A stretch of 59,119 bases of DNA. Source: Prevotellaceae bacterium UBA4332 (lineage in GTDB: Bacteria > Bacteroidota > Bacteroidia > Bacteroidales > Bacteroidaceae). The stretch lies in contig DGTQ01000010.1 in assembly GCA_002394365.1 (NCBI GenBank), positions 1 to 59,119 on the forward strand. Direction: 5' to 3'. Within the stretch, counting starts at the first letter, position 1, and every line of letters starts with the position of its first letter. Below the pieces are notes generated by a model, which had not been told where the DNA came from, made no database searches, and saw only the letters and a program-made list of their open reading frames with translations. The position numbers were made by a program, and so were the translations under genes. Shown piece by piece: positions 52,182 through 59,119 of this stretch.

Positions 52182-54011
52182 TTATAGGTTTTCGTAATAC
52201 TTTCTAATCTTTTGTGCCATCAGCAATCTGCGTTTCTCAAGGAATATCTCATAATCTTCATATCCCATCTTAAATACCTCCTCAGGAATACAGTTGGCTG
52301 CAAGATTTTTATGCAACATCTCTTCGTCTATGATAGAGCCACATTCAGTTTTCTTTGTTTCACATTGTTTCAAGGCTATACTGAAATACTCATGAGGTGC
52401 TTTCTTGCCAATAGATTCATTTACAGGACGGTCAAGATAGGCATAGTTTCCATCCTGATTATACAGATTCTTTGAGAAATGATTATTTATAAGATATTGT
52501 TTGGGAAACACATGGTGCACATCACCACCAAGACTAATCAACTCTCTAACTGTAATATTTGCAGAAAGCAGAGATATATCATTAAAATACACCTGTGCAG
52601 CAAGATATACAAGATATGTAGGATTGTTTGTCGAGGTCATGGTAAGATTCTGCGGAACTGCTACGTTCCAGAAATTCTCTGACAGGATTGCATCCTCTAT
52701 CGACTTCAACATTGCCGGCACACCTACCTCTGTTATTTGTCTGATGTCTCGAGCAAAAGCCGATTCTGGTGAACTACTGTAACGTCCTGTAAGCACAGAC
52801 AACACATACCATTTCTGAACAATTCGCTTTCGTTCTGCTACAGGTACATCAGAATCTTGCAGTAACAGATAGATAGTGTATGCGAAATCCAGAGCCATAT
52901 TAGAATTAACCAGTTTCTCTGAAATAAAGCCTGCCGACTTCACAGCTATCATAAACTGGGTGAAATTATACTGGCTTATCACGTTAAGCACTCCTTCATA
53001 CATCTTCTTGAAGGTTTCTTCTGCTATTTCTTCCTTGAACTCTCGTGTTTCAAAGTCTCTGCCAGTAAGCAGTTGTACCAAGTTTGCCAACTTTGCCCTT
53101 TTCAACTTATGCATAAAGGCTACACGAATCACGTCATCGCAATTCGGGTCATATACCGTTTCCTTATCGTCAGCCAGCCAAGCCAGTTTCTGCAAATATG
53201 GTGTGTTTGCAAAATCCTTATCATGGTCTTTTATATACTCATAATACGTTGGAACGACAGCTAAGTGACTGAAATAGTCTATAATCTTTCTCAGCGTATT
53301 ACCACCATGCTTCTCATCAGCAGCCATCTTCGACATTACAAAGTCGCCTTGACTCAATGGCGTTCCCTTTGAATTGATGCGTATAAATATATCTGTCACT
53401 ACATCAATATCAAGTTTCTCTGACAATTCTATTACACCTATTTGTGTGGTTTCTATCCCTTTTAGCATACTAAGCACTTTTTGCAGGTTGTCCCCACTCA
53501 TATCAGGATTTTCCGCTATATACTTAGGAATAAACGTCCAAGATGCAAACTGCGTACTGAACACCTCAGCTATGTCTGGAATCCAATGCTTACTCTTCAG
53601 GTGGGCAGGTGTCTGAACAGCGAATATCTCAGCCTCTGAATCACCATTCATGTATTCTAAAGCGGCAAACGGATTAAAGGCTATTTTGACAGGTTCCTCC
53701 TTGAAATCACTATTAAATACCTTCATGCCTGCAACAGAAGCCATCAACGCCGTTATGCGTTGCTGTCCGTCTATTATAATTTTCTTGCCTGACGATATCG
53801 TGCCGTCTTTCAGCTTTACGTTAGGGTTCTTCCATAAGATAATATATCCCGTAGGGTAACCTTTATAGAGAGAGTCTATAAGGTCACGCACCTGACTTTT
53901 CTTCCAAACGAAAGGTCTTTGAATTTCTGGTATTGCTATATCCTTAGCTTCTATTAAGCCCAGTAGTCCCTTTATTGTTATTGAGGTGTTAGTAAATTTT
54001 TCTCCGTCCAT
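52182..54011 (-). CDS. DUF262/HNH protein, GmrSD-like
   Basis: 609 aa. N-terminal DUF262 (ParB-fold) domain with IPEIQRPFVWKKSQVRDLIDSL and the nucleotide-binding motif IIDGQQR (about residue 78). The C-terminal HNH-type motif VHHVFPKQYLINNHFSKN lies at about residue 505. The combination is that of GmrSD type IV restriction proteins that cut modified DNA. It starts 15 bp after the type ISP gene and has no promoter of its own, so one mRNA probably encodes both. Confidence 0.85.
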   Translation of the reverse strand: MDGEKFTNTSITIKGLLGLIEAKDIAIPEIQRPFVWKKSQVRDLIDSLYKGYPTGYIILWKNPNVKLKDGTISSGKKIIIDGQQRITALMASVAGMKVFNSDFKEEPVKIAFNPFAALEYMNGDSEAEIFAVQTPAHLKSKHWIPDIAEVFSTQFASWTFIPKYIAENPDMSGDNLQKVLSMLKGIETTQIGVIELSEKLDIDVVTDIFIRINSKGTPLSQGDFVMSKMAADEKHGGNTLRKIIDYFSHLAVVPTYYEYIKDHDKDFANTPYLQKLAWLADDKETVYDPNCDDVIRVAFMHKLKRAKLANLVQLLTGRDFETREFKEEIAEETFKKMYEGVLNVISQYNFTQFMIAVKSAGFISEKLVNSNMALDFAYTIYLLLQDSDVPVAERKRIVQKWYVLSVLTGRYSSSPESAFARDIRQITEVGVPAMLKSIEDAILSENFWNVAVPQNLTMTSTNNPTYLVYLAAQVYFNDISLLSANITVRELISLGGDVHHVFPKQYLINNHFSKNLYNQDGNYAYLDRPVNESIGKKAPHEYFSIALKQCETKKTECGSIIDEEMLHKNLAANCIPEEVFKMGYEDYEIFLEKRRLLMAQKIRKYYENL

Positions 54012-54026
54012 TTGTCTGTTTATTTC

Positions 54027-57000
54027 TTATTTTATTATCTCGTCTATCTCGTTCATTATTCTTTCTGTCTCTTGCAATATGTATATTATTTGCTGATAGT
54101 GCTTCACGTCGTCAACATCGAGGATTCTACCCTTGCGGTCTTTCAGCCACTTCTGGGCTGGCTGATAGCCTCCGATGTAGAAATTCCACGCAGACTCTGG
54201 CACACCGTCAAAGTATTGCTCATCATTTATATACACCTTATTCTGCTCCCAACGATAGCAATCTACCTGTGCAGAGCCTGGCTTTGGGAATGTTACGCTC
54301 AGTTTTGATGGCAAATACTCCATCAGGTGCAGATGGCGCAGTTCCTCACCCAGTTCTGCCAAGTCACGAAACTTCTCCCAGTCCTTGGGGTATGGTATGC
54401 GTGGGAAGTCTATCTTCAGAAATTCCTTGTAACGTTCTCTGTATGATGGGCTATGAAGCACTGCATAGATATAGTCTAAGAGGTCCTGCGGATAGAGCAC
54501 ACCTTTATAGTCGCTTGTAGGGTCTATCCGTATATCGTCGTCATAACAAGGCAGGTAATTCAGTCCTTTGGCTATCTCGTCATATAGTTTCTTGTCGAAA
54601 TTCACTATGCGTTCTTCCTCGCCCATATTATCTTGATAGATGTAGAGGGGAAATACTAAGCCAGCACCAAATTTACCTGCTGTTCCTGTATAATTTATAT
54701 CTGTTATTCCCTTTGTTACAAAATAACCATATTTCTCAGTTACCGCTTGTTTACAAGCCAAAATTCCAAGATTTTCTTTCTCTAAATGTTTCATCACATT
54801 ATATCTTGGTCTTCCAACTTTTTTCAAATCGTAATCAATATGTTTAATGTCAAATGGTCTATAGAAATATACACGTTCATTATTGCTATAATACTCTATA
54901 TCAGAAACCAACTCTTCATCGTTGGATGTTTTAACTCCACTCGAATATATAGGCATTAATTGGTCTATTGGAAATCCCTTTTCATACTCTTCCTGCAAAG
55001 CAAAATCTTTTGGGACAAAAAAGTATTGTGGAGCTTGTGGGGTTAATTGTTGCCAAGAAACAGATTGCAAGGAGTGTTTATTAAGAAAGCTGTATTTTTC
55101 TTCTCTTGTTCCTAATATATCGAAATGTAACAGTTCTGCATCTTTCTTATCATCATGGGAAGTCTTTACGAAAATGTTTATGCTGACACCCTGCATAATA
55201 TCAAAGACATTTTCGTCTTTTGAGCCGTCTGGTGCAGTTTCTTTCTTACGACTGTTCCCATGCAAGTCAAGAATATAAATCTTGTCGAAAGCACGCAACA
55301 GTACCCTTCTCATTTGCCGATGTATTAATCCATCAATAAACGAGTTATTACTAATTAAAGCGAACACTCCCTCCCCATTCTTCTCTATATAATATTGAGC
55401 AAGTCGGATGAACTTTATATAATCATCGCTAAGGGGTTGTATGTTTCGCTCATTAAGATTTTTCTTATAATCGGCAACGAGGTTGGTTATCCATTTACCG
55501 TTATTCTGACTGCTTACGCTATACGGCGGATTACCTATCATCACCATAACTGGATAGTTACGCTTGACATCGTTTGCGGCATTTGCTTCTTGGCTGAGGC
55601 ACTGGGCAAAGAAAGTACGTTGCTCGTTGTTGCTCTCCTCAAGGGAGTTGGTAAGATATACGTGCAGGCGCTTGTCTGATGTGTGCTGATAGCCCGTTTC
55701 TGCAAGCAGCATATCAAGTTTGATGTGAGCCACAGCGTATGAAGCCATCAGTATCTCGAACCCATTGAGGCGAGGCAACAGGTGTTGCTCCACATATTGT
55801 TGCCAAATACCTTGATTGTCTCGGTATCGGTCGTATATCTGGTTTACCACTTCTGCAAGGAATGTGCCCGTACCAGTAGCAGGGTCGAGTATCTGCACAC
55901 GGTGAAACTTCTTGTTTCTGTGCTTCATGCCGTCAGTAGTGCGTTTGTCACGGCTCTGCTCTACAGCCACTTCACGCTCTATCATAGAGTAGTCTGCCAA
56001 GCCGTCGGGCAAACCAAATTCCTTTTGCAATATCTCGTCAACAGCCCTCACTATAAATCCTACTACTGGCTGTGGAGTGTACCACACTCCCTTTGACTTG
56101 CGCAGTTTGGGATTGTACTCAGAGAGGAAATCCTCATAGAAATGTATCATAGGGTCGTGATGACGCTTGTCAGCTCGATAACTGTCCATGATTTTCCTCA
56201 GGTCAGTGGCACGAAACACCATAACCAAATCATCTACTACCCACGTTATACGCTCATCAAGGTCGTTGCCCGCCAGATTGTTGAATACCTGTCTGAGGAA
56301 GGGATTAGTCTTCGGTATAAGGCGTGCTGCTTCCTCACGGCTGAAATCCTCAGGGGTATCATCATGCAGGCGGGCGGCAAACATTCCGTAGGCTATGGTC
56401 TGGGCATAGATGTCGGCAAACTCCGTCTTTGAGAGCTCCTGAAGGAGCACGTCCCTGAAAGCCTTATACTGCCCCTGCAGATTCTCATTATCGTAGGAAT
56501 AGGAATCGTCATGCAGGGCTGTTTCGATGATATTGGCAAGCAGACGGGCTTTGCCTGCCATAAGTTTGGCAAGTCGTGATGCTGAGGTTATACGCTGTAT
56601 GGCAGAACTGCCCAGATGCTGAATCATGCTGACAAACTTGTCCTCTGCTCCCTCTACGGCTACAATCCTGTCGCCTTTCACCTCAGCAATCCTCACACTA
56701 TCCACAAACTCGCCGTATTCATAAAGATGAAAATCGAGATAATCTGTAAATATAATATGGTCAAGAGCCTGCTTATAGCGGTCAAACTGCTCCTTGTGAC
56801 CATTCTTGTTCTTACCGTCAAGGTCGTTGTCGTTTATATCCTTTGCCTCCACGAAGAACATGGGCAAATGGTCTTTCTCCCTTGAGATTATATAGTCTGG
56901 AGCGCCACACTCAAAGTGGGCTGGTTCGTTAGTCACCACCATCTTAGGCAACAGACTCTGCAAGTAGTCTTTTAGTGCAGGTCTGTAGGAGTGCTCTCTC

Positions 57001-57056
57001 GCGATGTTCGTCTTGTATTGCTGGTTTAGGTCTTTTATATATTGCGTCAGGTCCAT
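54027..57056 (-). CDS. Type ISP/IIG-like restriction enzyme-methyltransferase
   Basis: 1009 aa, single chain. N-terminal PD-(D/E)xK-type nuclease (about 40-75: APDYIIS ... MFFVEAKD). A helical connector follows. The N6-adenine methyltransferase has motif I LDPATGTGTFL (about residue 395) and motif IV GNPPYS (about 525). The C-terminal type-ISP target-recognition domain has YFYRPFDIKHIDY and RPRYNVMKHL. No helicase is present, unlike full ISP enzymes, so a IIG-like mode is expected. The target sequence is unknown. Promoter and terminator lie in the 79-bp module at 57098-57176. Confidence 0.9.
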   Translation of the reverse strand: MDLTQYIKDLNQQYKTNIAREHSYRPALKDYLQSLLPKMVVTNEPAHFECGAPDYIISREKDHLPMFFVEAKDINDNDLDGKNKNGHKEQFDRYKQALDHIIFTDYLDFHLYEYGEFVDSVRIAEVKGDRIVAVEGAEDKFVSMIQHLGSSAIQRITSASRLAKLMAGKARLLANIIETALHDDSYSYDNENLQGQYKAFRDVLLQELSKTEFADIYAQTIAYGMFAARLHDDTPEDFSREEAARLIPKTNPFLRQVFNNLAGNDLDERITWVVDDLVMVFRATDLRKIMDSYRADKRHHDPMIHFYEDFLSEYNPKLRKSKGVWYTPQPVVGFIVRAVDEILQKEFGLPDGLADYSMIEREVAVEQSRDKRTTDGMKHRNKKFHRVQILDPATGTGTFLAEVVNQIYDRYRDNQGIWQQYVEQHLLPRLNGFEILMASYAVAHIKLDMLLAETGYQHTSDKRLHVYLTNSLEESNNEQRTFFAQCLSQEANAANDVKRNYPVMVMIGNPPYSVSSQNNGKWITNLVADYKKNLNERNIQPLSDDYIKFIRLAQYYIEKNGEGVFALISNNSFIDGLIHRQMRRVLLRAFDKIYILDLHGNSRKKETAPDGSKDENVFDIMQGVSINIFVKTSHDDKKDAELLHFDILGTREEKYSFLNKHSLQSVSWQQLTPQAPQYFFVPKDFALQEEYEKGFPIDQLMPIYSSGVKTSNDEELVSDIEYYSNNERVYFYRPFDIKHIDYDLKKVGRPRYNVMKHLEKENLGILACKQAVTEKYGYFVTKGITDINYTGTAGKFGAGLVFPLYIYQDNMGEEERIVNFDKKLYDEIAKGLNYLPCYDDDIRIDPTSDYKGVLYPQDLLDYIYAVLHSPSYRERYKEFLKIDFPRIPYPKDWEKFRDLAELGEELRHLHLMEYLPSKLSVTFPKPGSAQVDCYRWEQNKVYINDEQYFDGVPESAWNFYIGGYQPAQKWLKDRKGRILDVDDVKHYQQIIYILQETERIMNEIDEIIK

Positions 57057-57097
57057 CTTGTATGTGTTATTTATTTAAGGCTTGGCTGTTAGCAGTT

Positions 57098-57176
57098 AGA
57101 TGCAAAGTTAAGAAAAAGTTTTGTTTTCTCCAAACAAAGGGGGAGAAAAAAGTATACACCATGAAAGTGTATGCTG
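57098..57176 (-). repeat. 79-bp terminator-promoter module, copy 1
   Basis: Identical to 57532-57610. On the minus strand it holds a CATACAC/GTGTAT terminator with T6, a TTTGTTT/AAACAAA palindrome, then TTTG, 20 bp and TAACTTTG (57103-57134). It ends the upstream short ORF and starts the restriction gene. Confidence 0.9.
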
Positions 57177-57186
57177 GGGATGGGGG

Positions 57187-57504
57187 TTATGAAAGTGTCG
57201 AATCTGACGCTACGTAGGTATCAGACTCGCTACCACTTGGACCCGGAACACCTATCTGAAATATCTCTTCCATCGGTATCCAACAATCATGTTGCTTAGC
57301 CCATCGTTCTGCTCTGCGTTGTTCCTGTTCATTAAGGGTTACTCCATCGTCAGAGCCAAAGCGAGATTTTTCTTCATTCGCTCTGCTATCTGTTGCTGCT
57401 CCTGCAATGATATTGGCGATGTGTACCAGTTCTTCATTTTCTCCAGACAACGCTCCGTTTTCTCTTTGTGAAACTGATTGAAGTATGTCATAACGCTTGT
57501 TCAC
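57187..57504 (-). CDS. Truncated small ORF, perhaps start of a polyvalent-kinase-like gene
   Basis: 105 aa, no signal, acidic and hydrophilic. The segment NEQEQRRAERWAKQHDCW followed by IPMEEIFQIGVPGPSGSESD resembles my recollection of the N-terminus of polyvalent protein kinase-like proteins in Bacteroidales mobile DNA. The match stops abruptly at STLS before the usual continuation. Just after the stop an ATGAAAGTGT word is shared with the flanking 79-bp module, suggesting truncation by recombination. It sits between two identical modules. Function unknown. Confidence 0.5.
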   Translation of the reverse strand: MNKRYDILQSVSQRENGALSGENEELVHIANIIAGAATDSRANEEKSRFGSDDGVTLNEQEQRRAERWAKQHDCWIPMEEIFQIGVPGPSGSESDTYVASDSTLS

Positions 57505-57531
57505 TCTGATTTAACATCATGTATTTTTTAT

Positions 57532-57610
57532 AGATGCAAAGTTAAGAAAAAGTTTTGTTTTCTCCAAACAAAGGGGGAGAAAAAAGTATACACCATGAAA
57601 GTGTATGCTG
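57532..57610 (-). repeat. 79-bp terminator-promoter module, copy 2
   Basis: Exact copy of 57098-57176. Ends the RhuM gene (terminator 57589-57610) and supplies TTTG-N20-TAACTTTG (57537-57568) for the short ORF. Confidence 0.9.
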
Positions 57611-57616
57611 TATTTT

Positions 57617-58645
57617 TTAAGTTTCTTCAATAAAGGGTAATTCGCCTAAGTATCTGTCAAAATCGCTCTGGAATAAACGGTCTTGGACAATACGGTATTT
57701 CTCAAATTCCGTCTCAGCGTGTTCTTTTGCTTCTTCTGCTGTAACTTTGCCTGAATTTTGAAGCACATCGTTACCTCCTGCCGCCAAAATCGTATCTATC
57801 TGCTTTGCCCAATCCTCCATTGTCATAGGAATATGGCGTTTTGCCATGCGTTCGGCTAATTCAAGTACACCATTCACGAGTTGTCCCATATCTGCCAGTT
57901 CTACTTCTTTCAAATAGTTCTTGGCTATCGACACGTCCGTCTTAACAATCTTGCCATCAGGCGCATTCTCCCACGTGGTAAGCCCCATGTGTTCCTGCTC
58001 AGCATCAGCTCTCTCCACTATCAGTTCTGCTGCCGTATGTCCATGAACGGCATAGTGCATCTTATTCTGCATCATCTTGAAGAACGTCTTGGTAGTCGGA
58101 GCATCACGATTATAGTCTATGGCTGTGGTATATATATCTGTCAGTTTCTGATAGAAACGGCGCTCGGAAAGTCTTATCTCCCTGATTTCAGCTAACAGAT
58201 GCTCAAAGTAATCTTCATTCAGGAAAGAGCCATTCTCCATACGTTTTCTGTCAAGCACATAGCCACGAATAGCATAATCTCTCAATACGCTCGTAGCCCA
58301 CTGGCGGAACTGCGTAGCACGAATAGAATTCACGCGATAGCCCACGCTGATAACAGCATCGAGGTTGTAAAACTGTAATGTTCGATTTACATCTCTATTA
58401 CCCTCACGTCGAACTACCGAGATTTTCTCGGTAGTTGCTTTTTCCTGTAGCTCGCCACTTTCATATATATTCTTGAGATGGAGACCTATATTATCTGCTG
58501 AGCAGTCAAACAGCATACTCATTGCCTTTTGAGTACACCACACTGTTTTGTCCTTATAATACACATCAACTCCCTGTTCCTTTCCTTCTATCTGAAAAAT
58601 TAGGAACTCGGCAGTACTGTTTCTTATTTCTCGTCTTTTTGCCAT
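57617..58645 (-). CDS. RhuM-family protein
   Basis: 342 aa. N-terminal IFQIEGKEQGVDVYYKDKTVWCTQKAMSMLF and LQFYNLDAVISVGYRVNS, then RATQFRQWATSVLRDYAIRGY, are RhuM/virulence-RhuM family hallmarks. Family knowledge: rhuM genes often sit beside restriction-modification systems in Bacteroidota. The molecular role is not established. First gene of the block. Its promoter, 58693-58724, is a third copy of the same promoter core. Confidence 0.88.
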   Translation of the reverse strand: MAKRREIRNSTAEFLIFQIEGKEQGVDVYYKDKTVWCTQKAMSMLFDCSADNIGLHLKNIYESGELQEKATTEKISVVRREGNRDVNRTLQFYNLDAVISVGYRVNSIRATQFRQWATSVLRDYAIRGYVLDRKRMENGSFLNEDYFEHLLAEIREIRLSERRFYQKLTDIYTTAIDYNRDAPTTKTFFKMMQNKMHYAVHGHTAAELIVERADAEQEHMGLTTWENAPDGKIVKTDVSIAKNYLKEVELADMGQLVNGVLELAERMAKRHIPMTMEDWAKQIDTILAAGGNDVLQNSGKVTAEEAKEHAETEFEKYRIVQDRLFQSDFDRYLGELPFIEET

Positions 58646-58692
58646 AGTTTATTTTCTTTCGCCTAATTATTGAAGCAGAAGATTATACTTTA

Positions 58693-58724
58693 CAAAATTA
58701 AGAAAAAGTTTTGTTTTCTCCAAA
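58693..58724 (-). promoter_or_regulatory. RhuM promoter, third copy of the module core
   Basis: TTTG, 20 bp, TAATTTTG with the same AGAAAAAGTTTTG-type spacer as the 79-bp modules. Similarity spans about 58690-58738. Confidence 0.75.
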
Positions 58725-58759
58725 CAAAGGAGAGAAAAATGCAAAAAATATAGAATTCT

Positions 58760-58900
58760 GCAAAATAACCTCACATAGGTCACTTATGCGTTGGGAAAGC
58801 GCATAAATACTGGGAATGAGGCGAGTGACCTGTCTTTGAGACACCTCACTTAGAGGTCACTTGAGACCCCCTCCCTGTCAGTTTCAAACTGACATCCCTC
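58760..58900. repeat. Repeat element D, related to element A
   Basis: TTATGCG/CGCATAA stem (58784-58790 with 58800-58806) around TTGGGAAAG, then ATACTGGG; same core as element A. Flanked by CCTCAC/GGTCACTT words. A perfect TGTCAGTTT-C-AAACTGACA palindrome follows (58876-58894). Confidence 0.75.
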
Positions 58901-58984
58901 CGCCGAGAGGGAGGGAATGAATTACATTCAAATTATGGAAATCTGTCTCCTGCCCTCGGGAAGGAAAATCTTATCTGAAAATCT

Positions 58985-59119
58985 GTGAAAAATCGAAAAG
59001 AAAATAAAGGGGACGATTATTCATTATTTCGCCTATCGGCTCAGAAATCTTGAGAGGAATCTAAAGGAAAATCAAGAAAAAGATAAATTTTCAATCTTAG
59101 CTTACGCTTTCCCACTTGC
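58985..59119. repeat. AAATC-rich block with GGACGATT hairpin, second copy
   Basis: GGACGATT (59011-59018), GCC-TATC-GGC hairpin (59031-59040), TCAGAAATC. From about 59072, TCAAGAAAAAGATAAATTTT matches the first bases of the window, so another element starts at the right edge. Confidence 0.6.

Overview
The window is a low-to-moderate GC Bacteroidota chromosome segment, most likely from a Prevotella-like member of the Bacteroidales. The signs are promoters of the Bacteroidota type (TTTG, 19-21 bp, TAnnTTTG) instead of -35/-10 boxes, an almost complete absence of Shine-Dalgarno sequences, a full Bat (aerotolerance) operon, the RprXY two-component pair, an EF-G paralogue with a degenerate GTPase site, an HU-related DNA-binding protein and a reverse rubrerythrin. 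Both window edges lie in the same noncoding repeat family, so this may be a contig that breaks at repeats.

Layout. 1-735 is noncoding repeats plus a possible small RNA. 736-3327 (minus) carries tkt and rpiB (pentose phosphate). 3557-7583 (plus) carries ftsK, a LolA-like carrier and rnz. 7775-8542 (minus) is a DUF2520/PanG-like dehydrogenase, divergent from the overlapping panB-panC-panD-coaBC-coaX operon at 8646-12692 (plus), which takes ketoisovalerate to 4'-phosphopantetheine, the direct precursor of CoA. A BadF-type kinase follows. 13549-17910 (mainly minus) holds envelope genes, a dacB carboxypeptidase and rubrerythrin, with an initiator tRNA between them. tRNA-Ser and truA share one promoter, followed by a three-domain acyl-ligase/ACP/acyltransferase and a hemolysin III homologue. 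23231-32281 (minus) holds guaA, a sugar nucleotidyltransferase, rprY/rprX, trmO, purT, a cytidylate-kinase-like protein and a MATE exporter. xseA (plus) comes next, then 1.8 kb of repeats. 35410-51257 is entirely minus: fusA2, an exported protein, HU, a zinc metallopeptidase, queA, a PAP2 phosphatase and the Bat operon (moxR, DUF58, an unnamed member, batA, a batB-batC fusion, batD, batE).

51629-58645 (minus) is a defence-type accessory block. It holds a vapB antitoxin with an internally deleted vapC, a GmrSD-like DUF262/HNH protein, a type ISP/IIG restriction-methyltransferase, a truncated small ORF and a RhuM-family gene. The last three have nearly identical promoters, and two of these sit in a 79-bp terminator-promoter module that is repeated exactly.

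The most unusual signal is noncoding. Five arrays with an exact 21-bp period carry a short palindromic word once per unit. Many intergenic arrays have a 7-bp period. Four loci carry arrays of 8-11-bp words around a hairpin or AT-rich core. Some of the 7-bp arrays are translated as the hydrophobic cores of signal peptides in the Bat operon.
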